5,062 bases of DNA, taken from contig JAUQYY010000063.1 in NCBI GenBank assembly GCA_030587505.1, positions 1-5,062 of the forward strand, in the 5' to 3' direction. Source of the DNA: Candidatus Sigynarchaeota archaeon. GTDB lineage: Archaea > Asgardarchaeota > Jordarchaeia > Jordarchaeales > Jordarchaeaceae. Position 1 is the stretch's first letter; the number at the start of each line of letters is the position of its first letter. The notes under the pieces are model-generated. The model was not told the DNA's origin and ran no database searches. It saw nothing but the letters and a program-made list of their open reading frames with translations. This document shows positions 5,041 through 5,062 of the stretch, in pieces. A program made the position numbers and the translations under genes.

Positions 5041-5062
5041 TTTGGGCGGATAGAACCAGAAC

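Noticed and set aside
4334..5053. Several plus-strand frames over and beyond the HEAT gene
   Set aside because: Their Pro/Ser/Leu-rich or Thr/His/Lys-rich compositions are antisense or low-complexity artefacts, with no motif or start signal.

Overview
The window looks like a piece of an archaeal chromosome. TATA/box A-like elements sit about 24-30 bases before plausible transcript starts, some leaders are very short, TTG and GTG starts are used, and T-tracts rather than G+C hairpins follow genes. The gene set (an archaeal-type BtpA/SgcQ barrel, a soluble FG-GAP propeller with no signal peptide, a TPR protein, small Cys-cluster proteins) would fit a TACK-type lineage such as Bathyarchaeia, but the sequence alone does not fix the taxon.

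Layout. All five substantial genes lie on the minus strand. At the left, btpA (74-859) encodes a complete 261-residue TIM-barrel protein. Next is a stretch of about 690 bases (860-1546) with no long gene. It holds the btpA promoter, a G-rich block ending in a T6 tract that may be an untranslated RNA or leader (about 975-1137), and two possible plus-strand small genes (1201-1323 and 1400-1516). The second carries a CxCxxC motif like the start of DUF2769-type proteins. An imperfect inverted repeat with T5 on each strand (1506-1553) closes this region against the TPR gene (1547-2407, minus). After the TPR promoter (box A 2475-2482) comes an unrecognised 125-residue protein with a four-cysteine cluster (2589-2966). 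A 220-base gap follows, then the two-gene operon HEAT (4221-4859) and FG-GAP (3187-4218). These two are separated by 2 bases, share one strong box A (4886-4893), and are probably translationally coupled through a TTG start. The last 200 bases are very poor in G and T on the plus strand.

How the genes might work together. Three of the five genes encode repeat scaffolds: a TPR solenoid, a HEAT solenoid and a beta-propeller. They carry no recognisable enzyme domain, signal peptide or membrane segment. The HEAT and propeller proteins are most likely made together and may bind each other or a common partner. The other cysteine-rich proteins probably bind metal. The most unusual item is the propeller gene: four exact 45-residue (135-bp) repeats, whose first and last copies share an identical 49-base tract, follow an N-terminal Cys-cluster domain. 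I see no CRISPR array, tRNA, rRNA, transposase or integrase. I cannot show that the window holds a new defence or mobile system.
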